Positions 21,544 to 34,560 of a stretch of 64,000 nucleotides of DNA are shown in pieces (the stretch's first letter is position 1; each line of letters starts with the position of its first letter). Below the pieces are notes generated by a model. It searched no databases. It worked only from the letters and a program-made list of their open reading frames with translations, and had not been told where the DNA came from. Source of the stretch: Cannabis sativa (Eukaryota > Streptophyta > Magnoliopsida > Rosales > Cannabaceae); assembly GCF_029168945.1 (NCBI RefSeq), contig NC_083603.1, positions 21,080,001 to 21,144,000 on the forward strand, read 5' to 3'. Made by a program: the position numbers and the translations under genes.

Positions 21544-24495
21544 ATGGCTGCAGACGCTCATACTCTTACTCCTAAGAGTGTTCTGTGCAATGCCGGGGCT
21601 GGTGCCGCTGCTGGTACGTTGTTTTGTTTTCGTTAATTTATTGTTTGAATGGCGAGAAAATCGAGGATTGGAAGAAAATTAGCAACTTTGTTTAGTATTG
21701 ATTTACCCTGTATTTAGTGCTATATCGAACTTATTAATTCAATTTAATTGTTTGATATTTGACGAAGTTAATTTTGAATTTTGTGTTGTATGACTGTCGA
21801 TTAAAAGCATACAATTGATTGGATTTGGCAATTGGGTGCAGGGGTTATTGCCGCAACGTTTGTGTGCCCCTTAGATGTTATCAAGACTAGGCTTCAAGTT
21901 CATGGGTTGCAGACCATCGGTAACGGAAATGGAAATATTAAAGGTATGCCCTTTTGCTTTTTCACTTTGTATTTTTTAGTTGGTAAACTGTCATGAAGCT
22001 GCGAGTTTATTTTTTTTCTTTTCAAATATTGAAAGACTGTTGTCGTTGAAGATCTCATAAAAGACCCAATCTTGATTCAAGCTCTTGATCTTTGTGGAAT
22101 TGCAATTTGAAGCTAGAGTTAGTAATCGAATTAAGTCGTGGCATATCTCTACTGTAGCTCCTACCTCTTGAGTATTTATCTACTTTTTCTTTTAAATTCG
22201 TGATGGGAAAATAATTTAATCGATTATAATGTTTTCCTATTACATATAAGTTTTCATTCAATTATTAGAAGGAAACTTTACTATTTATTACTAAAAAAAT
22301 GTTCTTTTCTTACAAAATAAAAAGAAAATCGTTATAATTTGAAATATATATATATTTATGTAAGAGATACATAGTCCTGCAACAGAGGAATCAATGTGTG
22401 TAATTTTTGGGTGCATATTTTAGGTACAAATTTCATTACACTTAACATATTGTCCACTCCATTCATTATTGTTTTTTTTTTTTTTATATATGAATAGGTG
22501 GTCTTATAGTTGGAAGTTTGGAGCAAATTTTTCAAAAGGAGGGGTTACGTGGCATGTATCGTGGTCTTTCTCCAACTGTGCTGGCATTACTTCCTAACTG
22601 GGCTGTGAGTTTTGTTACTTCTTTGCTGTAGCATAGTTTACCATGATTGTTTGTTATCAAAGTGGTGGTGGTTTCTAAATTCATTCGCTTGTAAAAGAAC
22701 TAAGGTAGCGTTTGGTTAGAAGGAATAAAACATAAGAATGAGAATGAGAATAAGAATAGGAATAGAATAGAATCAAATTTAAAATATATAAAAATGTTGA
22801 TAAAAATTTTGTTAAATTTTTTCTTTTCTTGTATTGGAATGACTTTTTTTTTTCATTTCAAAATGGAATGGTCATTCCATTGGAAGGACATTTCAATACT
22901 TTAAAATGCAATCAAACAAAAGAATGAAATGAAATTTGATTTCATTCCATTCCATGCTGTAGCATAGTATACCATAAAGGTTTATAACCTTGAGAAAGAT
23001 CGTACTTTAAGAAGTTGGCACTGCTTCATGAATGCTAATGACAAATGCTGTTCTTTTCACTCCCATGTTTCAGGTATATTTTACAATATATGAGCAGTTT
23101 AAAAGCGTACTCTGCTCTCAGGGTGAGTTCCTAAGTATTACTGTCAATGATGGAGAAGTCTATATATTAGTCCCGCTAATACCTGTTTTCTGAAATAGTT
23201 GAGTTCCAGTTTTATTTACCTCTTCATATCTTTTCTTGTGTGTAATATTTGTCTGGACCATGCTGTATAGACGGTCATCATCAACTTTCTGTTGGTGCTA
23301 ATGTATTAGCTGCTTCTGGTGCTGGAGCTGCAACAACTATTTTTACAAATCCTCTCTGGGTTGTGAAGACAAGACTTCAGGTGTGTATTTGAACTTTTGC
23401 ATTTTTTTTTGGGCGGATCTGTGTGTGCATGTATTATGACCCCAGTATAAATGATCTTTAATAGCAAGAACTATATGCTTATGTAAGGACTAAAGATTGA
23501 AGTCACTGTTTAGGAGTTTTTTTAACCTAAAACCATTATCTTACATTATTTCTATGGGATTTATCCTCTTAGAAGCTCATTTAGATTCGATTTTGTTTAG
23601 CATGGCTGTGTCCTTTTTGATGTTATCATATTCATATATGATAGAATATAGATAGGTTGTTTAGAAGCTTTGGGCATTCATTTTCTCTTTTCTTCTGTAG
23701 ACTCAAGGAATGAGACCGGGTGTGGTACCATACCGGAGCACCTTTTCTGCTCTGAGGAGAATAGCTCACGAGGAAGGCATCCGTGGGTTGTACAGGTTTT
23801 TATCCTATCTTTGGACCATATTAGTATTCTTTGTTTGTTCGTATTGCAATTTTGGTTTCATTGTGGCCTTAATTTTTTGTGATCACCAGTGGTTTAGTTC
23901 CTGCTTTGGCTGGTATTAGTCATGTTGCCATCCAATTTCCAGCATATGAAAGAATAAAACTCTATTTGGCTGAACGAGGTAATTGTCTTGCTGTTGTGTA
24001 GCTTCTATAGAACTCCTCGGAAAAGTTTCTAATTTGTGTGATGTGGTTTTAACAGAGAACACTACCATGGACAAACTTGGTGCACGTGATGTTGCCATAG
24101 CCTCGTCCATTTCCAAAATATTTGCTTCCACTTTGACATATCCACATGAGGTAAGCATTAATACCTGGAACACAATTACTTTGATTTGTTAAAATAGTTT
24201 GTTCTGAAAATTCACACTTTTAAAAAATATACTTTGATCTCAATTATTTATTTGTCATGCTCAGGTAGTGCGCTCAAGGCTTCAAGAACAAGGTCATCAC
24301 TCTGAGAAGCGATATTCTGGTGTAATCGATTGCGTGAAAAAAGTATTTCATCAAGATGGCATCCCTGGATTTTACAGAGGATGCGCAACCAATCTTGTGA
24401 GAACTACTCCAGCTGCTGTAATTACATTCACTAGCTTTGAAATGATTCATCGATTCCTTGTCACATTATTCCCTCCAGAACCTCACACATTGTGA
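21544..24495 (+). CDS. NDT1: Mitochondrial carrier family NAD+ transporter (NDT1-like)
   Basis: Nine exons with GT..AG introns: 21544-21613, 21842-21943, 22498-22604, 23074-23122, 23271-23380, 23701-23795, 23890-23978, 24056-24150, 24265-24495. They join to 948 bases, 315 codons plus TGA, matching the roughly 312 residues of Arabidopsis NDT1 (family knowledge). The three carrier signatures are [10 protein letters not shown] (repeat 1), [10 protein letters not shown] (repeat 2) and PHEVVRSRLQ (repeat 3). Other family matches are [38 protein letters not shown] and [11 protein letters not shown]. The six transmembrane helices of three tandem repeats exchange NAD+ for nucleotides across an organelle inner membrane (chloroplast/mitochondrion, or peroxisome for relatives). 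ATG 21544 is chosen because it begins the conserved N-terminus; the upstream ATG at 21438 is out of frame. A GC-rich leader from about 21150 is probably 5' UTR/promoter. All motifs are intact. NDT2 is the alternative name, but the short C-terminus favours NDT1. Confidence 0.93.
22700..22955. repeat. Fold-back MITE-like insert in carrier-gene intron 3
   Basis: GCGTTTGGTTAGAAGGAATA at the left, followed by GAATGAGAATGAGAATAAGA purine repeats, faces complementary CATTCCATTCC text and TGCAATCAAACAAAAGAATG at the right. The segment is bracketed by a 20-bp direct repeat (22625-22644 and 22956-22975, one mismatch). It lies within the 22605-23073 intron and does not touch splice sites. Confidence 0.5.
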
Positions 24496-25372
24496 GAATG
24501 GAAGAAGAACATGCTGACATGATGAGATACTAGCTTGTAAAGCAACTAGGAACTGCATTCGAGTCAGTTGGGCCAGCCAAGAATCGCCCAGTTGATTCTT
24601 GTTACATGGTAGCTTTTACAAAAAAAATTAGGTTATGTTAGACTTATATATTGGATAGCCTCACCTCAAGAGTGTTTCAGAGGAAAAATCATGACCGTAT
24701 ACTACTACATAGCGATGATGACGATCAAGAGGGTTAAGAATTAAGATACAATGAATTATAGGGGAAAGACAATTTTCAGGATTGTTTGAACAATTTATAT
24801 TTGTGAATTGTGGCAATCTCTGTAAACATTCTTTATTACGCCTTCATATTTTTAACATGGTCCAGTCCCACAATTGTGTTAATTGAATGTTGCACCTTTT
24901 TATTGTATTATTGCAGTCTTTTGTTTCATTCCCATCGTCCTTTTCATTCCCTGCTGATTATACTTGTGGTGTCCCTAACATGGATTCGGCCCATGTTGGC
25001 CCATATAAGACTTTGTTGCCTGTACAAACGTGGTTCAGGCTCCATCTAAAATACGATAAGCCCCTCTTGGCCCACTTTTAACTGGCCCATCTGTAACATA
25101 TCATACGAAAGTGAAGTGGGCCTTTCCTGATAGTGTGGATGATCACGATTTTTAAGTTTTTGCCTGTTCAGTTGTTATAATGCAAATCCATTTAAGGGTA
25201 AACTATGAGTCTAATCACTTGAAAATCATTATGTCTATATTAACATTGAGAGCAAAATTATGAAATTGAAAAATCATAATTCCCTTAAATAATAGCATAT
25301 ACCCTACACTTAGGTTTGGTTTAAAGCTTTAAGACTATAAGCATTGGACTTGCTTATGGATATTAATAAAAG

Positions 25373-25436
<64 letters not shown>

Positions 25437-27429
25437 AACCCATAATCTAAATATGTTTGTAAAGGTGGTAGTGATGATAAACAAATCGACAACTCATATG
25501 TTATGAAAAAAGGTTTCTTTGAACTTTATCTTCACATTGGAAGATTAGCTTAACTCAACAAGCCAGCCACAAAATCAAATAAATAGTATTCACTTTTTCG
25601 GTTGGACAACTAGATATGATGGTCTCTCTTGTGTGTATCAAAACCATTGCTTTAGATTCTTTATTTAGTTGTGATCCAAGGTTCATTACATCGTTCGGAC
25701 AAAAGGGATTGAATTGAATTAAGAAAAAGAATATAGTTTAGGTATTAGATATATTCTGATTATATTATGGTAATCATATTTAAGTTTCTTTTTCATCTTA
25801 CTTTCTTTTGTTTCACCACCCAACAATTGTGTCTTATTTAACTCACATTGTTAACTTTCTAGAAATGAAGTACATATGTGAAAGTGAAAGAAACTATGGG
25901 AATAGCCTTTAGACCTCGTGAACTTTAATCAAAACATACAATTTTGTTTTTCTTTATTTTAACAAACTAGATAAAAATTGTATGGTTCTTTTTTTTATTT
26001 ATGAAAAAAATTAAATAATAATTCGTTACAAAGTCAATCTTATAGTACAACGCAATACCCTCTCATATCGAACACCCTATAAGAAAAGATTGCACAAGAG
26101 TCGTGAAAAGAAAAATCTATCTTATTTAATTAAACTTTTTTTTTTCTCTGTCTTGTTCAAAATCTAAATATGTTAGATTCTAATAAACATTACAACTCAA
26201 TAACAAAAGAGAGAGAGAGAGAGAGAAAAGAAAACGTTGATCGATTATAATTTTCTAAAATTAGTGTATTGAGTGTGTAATAGGCTAGTGGGGATAGAAA
26301 CATCAATACAAAAATGATGTATGTAGTACATGAAGAATAATTAGGGGAAATGGGTGAGAGAAGGAAGGGAATAAGATAGCAAAAGAAAGGCCCCTCTTTT
26401 TCACTCCCCTCATCATGGTCTGGTCGGTTCAAAAGTGTAAAACCTCCAAAAGATACACAGGAGTGCACTAATTTCATGATTTTATTGGAAAATGCTTGTT
26501 TGTCCCCACCAACAATAAAATTATCAAAACATACCCACCTTCTTTTTTTATTTTTTTTTATTTTTCCCCTTCTATTCATTACTTGCTTTTTTTTATTACC
26601 CTTTTTCTAAATTTGAAGTTATTTGTGGATTATCAAATTAAACTATCTAACCAAAGCCATTTGCAAACCTATGTACCAACTAGCTAATAAGTTTGGTATC
26701 TTAACAAACTAAACTTATGGTTTCTTGGAAGACAAGGCTTGAAGGTTGAGCTGAGTACTTTATTGGAATTTATTTGTGTTGTGTACAGCCTATTAAAGAT
26801 TTCATTTTTGGTATTTTATTTAGGAATGTATTTGTTTAAAAACAGATTAGCTTTTGTGGTGGACTATATATGATGAACATTTTCCAGCCAAAAAATTATA
26901 CCAATAATCATTATGGCAGGCTGCTTTATTTAACTTTCTCAATTCAACTACATGTCCCTAAATATTCTTCTAACTATGCTACCATCTTTTGTAATTTGAA
27001 TGCCTAAAGTTACCCTTTAATTAAAAACACACATATATAATATATTATATATAAATAAGTACTCTCTAAAAATGGGGGATGGGGGTCATACTGTTCTTAT
27101 TAGTTCCACTATTCTTGTAACTGGCATTGTCTTTTTCTTAGATGAAATTGAAGACATATATCACTTAATTCTCTAGCATTCTTGACTGCAAGTTTATTCT
27201 TCATAGATTAAATTAATAAAATACAAAAAAGAGCAAGAAAAGAGAAAGGCAAAAGGTATAAATGAATGAACAATTGCTTTATATATATTTATATATATGT
27301 GGACAGAGCTTTCTAGTTTATATACATCAGTAGTAATATGATTGCTTAGACGACACTGATCCTAAGAAATAAATAAAATACTTTTACTCGATTTTGTCCT
27401 TTAGTGGTAAATTGAGAAAATACTTTTAT
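24496..27429. other. Intergenic region downstream of the carrier gene
   Basis: The carrier 3' UTR probably extends to about 24870. The rest is AT-rich with a (CT)n tract (25375-25429), a short (GA)n tract near 26209-26226 and several poly-T runs. No coding similarity or terminal repeats recognised. Confidence 0.55.
25375..25429. repeat. (CT)27 microsatellite
   Basis: An uninterrupted CT dinucleotide repeat of 55 bases. Confidence 0.98.
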
Positions 27430-27815
27430 TGTTCGTTAGATTTTTGGTAACTTTTAAATATTGTATTAAAAAAATTAATTATGAGTTGAGAAGAATATTT
27501 CTACGTCATTCAAATGTTAATTAATCGTAGTAGTCACCTACAGTATTATTCCTTGGGAATCGTGTTGAACACTTAGGCAGTTCTCGGACGCTATATGATC
27601 CGGAAGGCTTGTGTCTTCCTGAAGGACAAAGTTTGACTTTGACTTCAATGTTCTTTTGGGAACTAGTCGTGCACTCTCGGACGCCCCTCACGTCTTGAGA
27701 AGAATTCTAAAAATTTATTATGTTAATATTGACCAGCTACATGCTTACGTGGATCATGTAGACATGTGGCCTATTCTCCACTTGCCATGTATATTGGTAA
27801 GAAATATGGATAACA
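27430..27815 (-). repeat. 3' LTR of the Tat-like element, internally deleted
   Basis: On the minus strand it begins TGTTATCCATAT after the purine tract. Two blocks (27440-27545 and 27545-27812) match the two ends of 31481-32286. The TATA-containing middle is missing. Confidence 0.6.
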
Positions 27816-28549
27816 TTTGCCTCCAAGTCCCAACTCACAATTTTGTGAGTTTGGACTTGCGATGATTCCGACTCTTTCATTACCTCTAGAGGGTTTGTAA
27901 TGTGATGTCATGCCTGTGCAGAGCACGCCTATTTGTATGGACATGCGACACGCCCTATAGTGAACGACTTGCACGTCAGCTTGCTTTTTGCTCCTGTTTT
28001 GATGATGCCGATTCACTTTCTTAAAATTAAATTCCCAGATAAGCCATAAATATAGGGTGTCAGTCGGATACTCGAGTATTCCAAACGTCCCCTCATGAAT
28101 GTGTTTATTTACACTTTCCCATAACCGTGAGATTATTGTGTGTTTCTTGGAATTTGAAGGGAACCGTAGGTTCATCAAAAAGCCATGATTGTGAGTTAAT
28201 GGCTCTAAATATTGCTTGCTTTATCATCTCTCACACTTTACTTTTTATCCCTTCTCTTCAAAGCCCCAAATTGGAAAATTTCTTAAGGAAACCAGACTTC
28301 CTCATACTTTTCCTTTGACGTTGTCAAGCACAATACTACCGTCGCTGCCTGACAGTGGCATCCACCTCACTTCGACCTCGAATTCGTAAGTATTCACATT
28401 CTTCTGTGATTGTCTGTTGGTTGTTTAATATTTCTTTTGTGAAATTTTTTGGCTCTGTGAATGAATTTGAAGGCGAAAGGATTTCCCTTCATATTCCAGG
28501 CTTTGAGCATCTTTTCCTCTTTTTTTAGACATTCCATTATTTTGTTCCG
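27816..28549. other. Non-coding 3' region of the Tat-like element
   Basis: Absent from the 5' LTR copy. The plus strand has a TATA-like CCATAAATATAGGG (about 28046). I see no coding similarity in either direction. Confidence 0.4.
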
Positions 28550-29142
28550 AATGCGGTGCATTTGGCGCCCGATAGTCGGCCCATAAATTTTCCAATGATT
28601 GGTATACGGAGAGGGCCTCTTATCAGCAGATAAGGGACCCCCATTCCTACTCGAGGATCTAATTCATCTTCTTCACACAGTTGGTCCTCATTTCCATCTC
28701 TATTGACCACTAAGACTGGGTGCTTGATAGAGACATTATAAAATTTCTTGGCCTCTTTTTGATCTCCTCAGATGATTCCCACCCTCGTGAAGTGAATAGA
28801 GAATTCGAGGCATAGGTGCTGAATCGAAGTTATGGCCCCAAAATTCATCAATGTTGGTCGTCCTAACATAGAATTATAAGTTGTGGGGTAGTCTACAACA
28901 ACAAAGGCATAGTACTTGAAAGTACTTTGGGGAGTGTTTCCCATGGGAATGAGAGAATCCCCATTGAATCCAATGAGTTGTGAGCCACTAGGGGCTAAAT
29001 CCTTGTCTGTGAGGCCAATTGTAAGGAATACATTTTTGAACAAAGTGTTCACCGAGCTCCCGTTATCAACTAGGTTACAGGCCACCACCTTGTTAGCTAT
29101 GAGTATCTCAATGACCAAGGGATTATGGTGGGGGAAATGCAC
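28550..29142 (-). pseudogene. Tat-like aspartic protease
   Basis: Reads HHNPLVIEILIANKVVACNL, then VDNGSSVNTLF (active site; D-x-G-S-S-V-N is the Tat form), then FVVVDYPTTYNSMLGRPTL and a downstream WGDQKEAKKFYNVS. In intact relatives reverse transcriptase would follow; here coding similarity stops near 28550 and non-coding DNA leads to the 3' LTR. Confidence 0.72.
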
Positions 29143-29479
29143 TATTTTAGTATGTTTTTTTAGAAGATATTATGGGTTGATCTATGAGCCTGGGCCTATA
29201 ACCAGGAAACTGACTTACTTCCCTTATTTCATCATCATGATCTAACGCTTGAGTGTAACATTTTAGCTCATTGCTAGTTGTTCCTCCTATGTGCCCCCCT
29301 AAAAAAATAATGGCTACTCTCCCGTTGGCTTTAGGAGGATGTTTGGAAGGTCTGTCTAGCTACACAAGATTTTGCACCATAGGAGGTACTTAAGCTCTGG
29401 GTGCTTGTGCTACCCCTTCGGATGGCACTTGAACTCTAATTCGACAACCAGTTCCTAACCCATTCATAGAGATGACCCA

Positions 29480-31190
29480 ATTGTACCGAATTTACAAACT
29501 CATCCCTTAAGGATTTACATACATTGGTTTTATGCTCGATATCATTGGGGTACTCACACTTCTTGTTAGGATCCTTTTTAGATCGGTCACAAAATATAGG
29601 TGGAGGTTACGATAATGAACATTCTGGTGGGTTGCCAGATACACCTATTCTTGAGTGTCCACCAGCTCAGTATACTGGGTATACTACTTCTCATAACTGA
29701 ATGCTTTCTTCCTTTTTTTTTTTGTTTTCAGTCTTGGTACTTCCTTTAGCTGACCTTTTACTTTACATTATCTGATGAGTTCGTGTTGCGCTTGCAGCGG
29801 GGCATGTTGTGGGAGCAGAGTGTTGGACAAAGGTACCAGGAGCTTTGCTGCCAATCATTGGTACTCTGTATTTCAAGTAGGCCAGAGCCACAACGAGATC
29901 TTGCAAGTAAACTGGAGGTATTTGAAACTGTATGCTAGGAGCGGGAACTCCTCATGCTTGTTACGATGGCAGCGGGAGTGCTTCTGCCATAAACTGTACT
30001 CTACAAGTGTAGTTTGGACCTCCGGCTGGGTAGTATCCTCTAAATGCAGTGATTTGGGCCTCTTCAAGGTTGATGTATTTTTGGGCTTGCTTCTAGAAGT
30101 CTTTCAAAATTTATGCACCTTCTTGCTAAAGCTCATTCCAAAAGTGGGTACCCGTCTGAGTCCCTACTTGTAATATAGCCAACTACTGCCCATCATCTAC
30201 CTTTATCATTTTGGAGGCCTCTTCCCTAAACCTTTTGATGAACGTTTTTAAAGTTTTTATGGGAATTTTTTTGATGTTATATAGGGCGTTAACTTCAAGA
30301 TTTATCATTCTCACTATGACAAACTGTCTATGAAAGTTGGTTTGTAGCTTGTTCTAACGGCTCACAGAGTTTGGCTCTAGCTTTTTAACCCACGCTTCAG
30401 TGAATCCCCCTAAGGTTAGTGGGAAGCACAAGCATTTAGCGTCATTGCTAACTCTTAATACTGTCATGACCTTGTTAAATCATGATACATGGTCACTTGG
30501 GTCAGTATCTCCAGTGAACTGGATCATTTTTGGCATCTTAAATTTTTTTAGAAGTTCGGCTTCTAAGACATTCTTTGCACATGGCTCCCAAACCTCATGG
30601 TCGGATTCATATTCGTCACCCTTTTATCTTTGAGATACCTTTAATATGTCTTTTTAGGGGATAGCAAGTTCAGCTAAATATCTTTTCTCAAAATATCTTT
30701 GGGGTACGGGATCATCTTTTCGAGAGTTAATGTGAGTCCTGACATCCCCTTGCTTTGCATTGATTTTCTCCCTTAAGTCCACTGGGGAGTCCTCCTAGTT
30801 GAGCCACGTCGTTCCTCCCATCCTTGGTGTAGTGATACACTTTGGCATTCCCCACTATCCTGGGGTTTGTGTTTCCTTCGAGAAAATTTATCCCCTTACG
30901 GGTGTTTCCCTTATGGGAGATCAAAACGCACCTTTTGAGGGTTGCGATTTTTTCTGATCCCCATAGGTATTACTGTACAGTTATCCTTTGAGAGAGGAGG
31001 ATCTTTCAAAGGGTACCTGATAGGACTAGGTACTTTTTCTTTCTGCCTTTGGTTTTCTTGAGGGCGTGAGGGACCTTCTCTTGCATCGCTAAATGTGGGT
31101 GGCACAACTACGGGATCTACATTGAGGCCTGTCATGGCCATGTCTTGCTTCATGGAAGCTAAGGCTTCTTGCATCCACCTATTCATTTCT
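29480..31190 (-). pseudogene. Tat-like gag, many stops
   Basis: The open start MNRWMQEALASMKQDMAMTG (31186 downward) leads into KDPPLSKDNCTVIPMGIRKN. Further down, in broken frames, come gag-type stretches ALYNIKKIPIKTLKTFIKRF (about 30290) and FREEASKMIKVDDGQ, then a Cys/His-poor linker with CEYPNDIEHKTNVCKSLRDE (about 29555-29500), which resembles the Tat gag C-terminal E-x-H-x-T-x-x-C-x-x-L motif. At least ten in-frame stops are visible, so this is decayed. Confidence 0.6.
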
Positions 31191-31480
31191 TTTTATTCAT
31201 CTAACTCAACATCATGCTTAGTAGCTTGTTGCCTTAGTGACACAAGCTTAGTGTATTCATCCTCCTCGTAGCGTTTAGGGTCGTCTTCAGCCCTTGAGTA
31301 CTCAGGATCATTGGTGTCACCTTCTTCGCCCTCTAATCGAGAGGCTACTTCTTCCTTTGGGCGCTCTTGATAATCAGGTGTCTAGGGAGGTCATTGGTTG
31401 TTTCTTGTCAATACCATTGTGACACAAGGTTTATTTTTGATGAAAGATTCCTACAACTCTCAATGAAAGTACCAAAATAT

Positions 31481-32286
31481 TGATTGAGATTTTCGACAAC
31501 TTTTAAATCTTGTATTAAAAAAATTAACTATGAGTTGAAAAGAGTATTTTTATGCGGTTTAGTTGTTAATTAACTATAGTCCATGAGTCACTTTTATTGA
31601 TGAGTAATATTTGTATTACTTGAGGGTACATTCTCTCTTACAATTTCAGAGTTCTATCTTTTTTTCTCTGTTTTTCAAATCCTCATTTCCTCTTACATTC
31701 TCTTTGTATTTATAGGCCAAGAGTTGGGATATTCTTAGGCGACGTGTACATCCTCCCTTTACCTCTAGGCTCTACATGGCCTTTCTAATAGGTGTAAGAA
31801 ATGATGTTGTTGCATTTAAATGTGCTAAGCTTTGAAGTAGGAGTTTGGTGAGACATGACTTGTCTTTTACGTGGCTGATGGGACAGCACAAGGATTAGCT
31901 GTCAATTAGCATTCATAGGAAGACGTAATGTCAGAATAGTATGGACTAAATCCTAATGATATATTGGTTTCGAGGGTAGGTTTACTTTACCGCATGCACT
32001 GAAATAGTCACCTACAGTGTTTTGCCTTGGGAATCGTGTTAAACAGAGGCAGTTCTCAGACGCTATATGATCCAAGAGGCTTGTGTCTTCTCGGAGGACA
32101 GAGTTTGACTTTAATTTCAATATTATTTTGGGAACTATTCGTGCACTCTCAGACGTCCCTCATTCGTTGAGGAGAATACTAGAAACTTATTACGTTAATA
32201 TTGATCATCCACGTGCTTACGTGGATTTTGTAGACATGTGGCCTATTCTTCACTTGCCACATATTTTGATAAAAAATATGGATAAT
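31481..32286 (-). repeat. 5' LTR of the Tat-like element
   Basis: On the minus strand a TATA box CCTATAAATACAAAG (about 31710) precedes gag, which fixes the orientation. After the LTR end the minus strand reads TTTTGGTACTTTCATTGAGA (31480-31455), the leader motif usual in Tat-type elements. Bases 32009-32285 match 27552-27812. Confidence 0.65.
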
Positions 32287-32289
32287 AAT

Positions 32290-34560
32290 TTTGAAGCAGG
32301 AGAATTTATAAAAATGTTAGGATAATTTTATAATATACTTTTTAAAATATTGGGATAATTCTCGTATAGTTTTATCTATTTTGTTATTTAGGATTGTTTT
32401 TTAGTCTAGTTTGTTTTTATGATCATGTATATTGTCATTTATTGGATAACTTAATAGTTTATCTTTACAAAATAAGGTTCAAATATTTTTTTTGCACGAT
32501 GTAATTATTCATGGTAAGTAACTATTTGAGCTTTACTTTTAGAAATTTTTTTGGGTATATACTAAAAATGTAAAAATATTATATAATTACATTAGGTCGG
32601 CCCTATAAACTTTTATACATCCCAACAACAAAAAATTATAAGAATACCTCTTGCTTTAACCATTCAGCCGCACAAACCACCATCTTCAACAACGGTAACT
32701 TCGAACGATCAAACTAGCACGCCAATCGAAAAGAAATCCAGCCAGATGGAGAATCGCCATAAAGACTATAATCAATCCAACCACATACAATTTTGGATTT
32801 ATACAAAAGTCGTACAGAAAAACTGGTTTGAAACTTATATTCAACCTTGAATTACGATTTAAATTGTAGAAAACTAATTCTCCTAATTTTATTTTTTAGA
32901 TTCATAAAAAGTAGATTTATCTTAAATAGATCTAGAGTTCCGAATCAATCCATATCAGGTATAAATTGAAAAAAAATGTATCAATACACTAGCTAATGTT
33001 TCTCCCATTGTATTAACATTATTTTTCAAATTTTTAATGGTGAATTTACTCATATCAAATCACAAATAACAAGAGAAAATTCGAATTCATCTAGAGTCAT
33101 GTACATAGAAACATTGCTCTGGTATTTAATTTCCTGCACGGTTGCATTGCAATTGCATTAACATTTTACTAAAGCTCTGAAACTTGACATATCAATGATT
33201 ACAAACTAATAACGATACAATGGTTTTTATAATATTTGCAGGTGTTTCATATTGACAATCCAACACAAAACTCTTTAAAAAAATTTGGTTAATTTTATTA
33301 ATATATTCATTTGGTTGTTATAAAATTAGTCTACAGAATGCTAACAGTTGTTTCTCCACATAATATTATTAAGTAACAATAGATTGTTTATCAGTGACAA
33401 AATAATAATGACAAATTTTTTCATGATGATGCTCATTCAAATTTTCTAGTTGTAATTAAGTTGTATATTAGTTTAATAATAGTTGTGTTACTATAATATT
33501 ATTATATTAAAAGAAGGCTCAAAATTAGCAATACACGACTCGTACAAAGAAAACTCAATTATGGTAAGTTTTGTTTGATTACATATTATTAGTTGTTTTA
33601 AGGTTTAATATTAGTTTTCTCATAGCAAATATAACTGTTGCATTACAGTTTTATGACAGTTATCCCATAAATGACTTACAATGCTTAAATTTTCAAACTC
33701 ACAGGAAAAAGACGTAATTTTATTTCTCATATTTTACAATAGATAATTTGATCAAGCAATGAATTTTGTAAATTATGAAGCTACGGCTCAATACATTTTC
33801 ATATATTGCTAATATGAAGAGCTAGTACACAAGCTGAAACAGGTGCTGGAATGCAACCAAGAACACACATAAATGCAACTAAAACACCAAGTGAAAGAAT
33901 GATACCAACCATTGAGGATAAATGACGACTAAAATTGAAAGAACCTTACTTCACAAGGTATCCATTGTGTGTGAACATGGTCAACAGCATAATAACAGCC
34001 AACACCTCCTTCTTTGTGATGAGCAGCTCATTAGACGCCTAACAATTATTTTCAAGTTGTATGTCATATTTAAAATATTAATAGAAACATAAATAAGTAT
34101 CAATATCATATTTGACACATTAATGTGAAGTTTCAAAACTTTTTTTTTATTACATTGACTATTCTGTTGAATCTTCAAAAGTTGCTCAACTGTTGATTGA
34201 TCGTTGTAAAAAAGGTGTTATACATAACCCAATAATTTAAAGATTTAAATAATTTTTGCAATTATATTCCCTAGTTTACAAATTAGATAGGTTGCATAAA
34301 AGTTATTTCATCGTTGAATAAAATATTATATATATCAATATAATTCAGAAACATGTACAAAAAATATAAGCATGAAAATAAAATACAATACCATACAATT
34401 CAAATCCATAATCAAGGTGAACTCTTCAACACTAAAATAAACGCAACGACCAGCAATGTTTGTTCAAAATTCCTTTGAATTGGACTGTTACATCTCTTAA
34501 GAGAATACCATGAACAACTAAAATGAAATAACATAAATAAAATTCACTTATTTTCCTGAC
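32290..34560. other. AT-rich region without recognised genes
   Basis: Strongly AT-rich, no open frame above about 65 codons with recognisable content, no clear terminal repeats. A slightly GC-richer stretch lies at 32660-32770. Confidence 0.5.

Larger units (their letters stand above)
27430..32286 (-). mobile_element. Tat-like Ty3/Gypsy element lacking RT and integrase
   Basis: Minus-strand order: 5' LTR 31481-32286, gag (about 31190-29500), protease (about 29142-28550), a non-coding 3' region, polypurine-like GGGACTTGGAGGCAAA (reverse of 27816-27831), 3' LTR 27430-27815. The LTRs share long stretches, for example the text ending in ATGGATAA on the plus strand at about 27813 and 32285. The 3' LTR lacks about 420 bases present at 31580-32005. 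Reverse transcriptase, RNase H and integrase are not found. It is therefore a non-autonomous or deleted Tat-like element. Confidence 0.68.

Noticed and set aside
21438..21580. Upstream ATG at 21438 as start of the carrier gene
   Set aside because: It is out of frame with exon 1 and its frame stops after about 45 codons. ATG 21544 begins the conserved N-terminus. It may be an upstream ORF in the leader but I cannot show this.
25100..27400. Third host gene between the carrier gene and the Tat-like element
   Set aside because: Only short frames with low-complexity translation (for example the GA/CT tracts); no splice-compatible exons with recognisable similarity found.
29775..30173. 132-codon plus-strand open frame
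   Set aside because: It is antisense to the decayed Tat-like gag; no recognisable domain.
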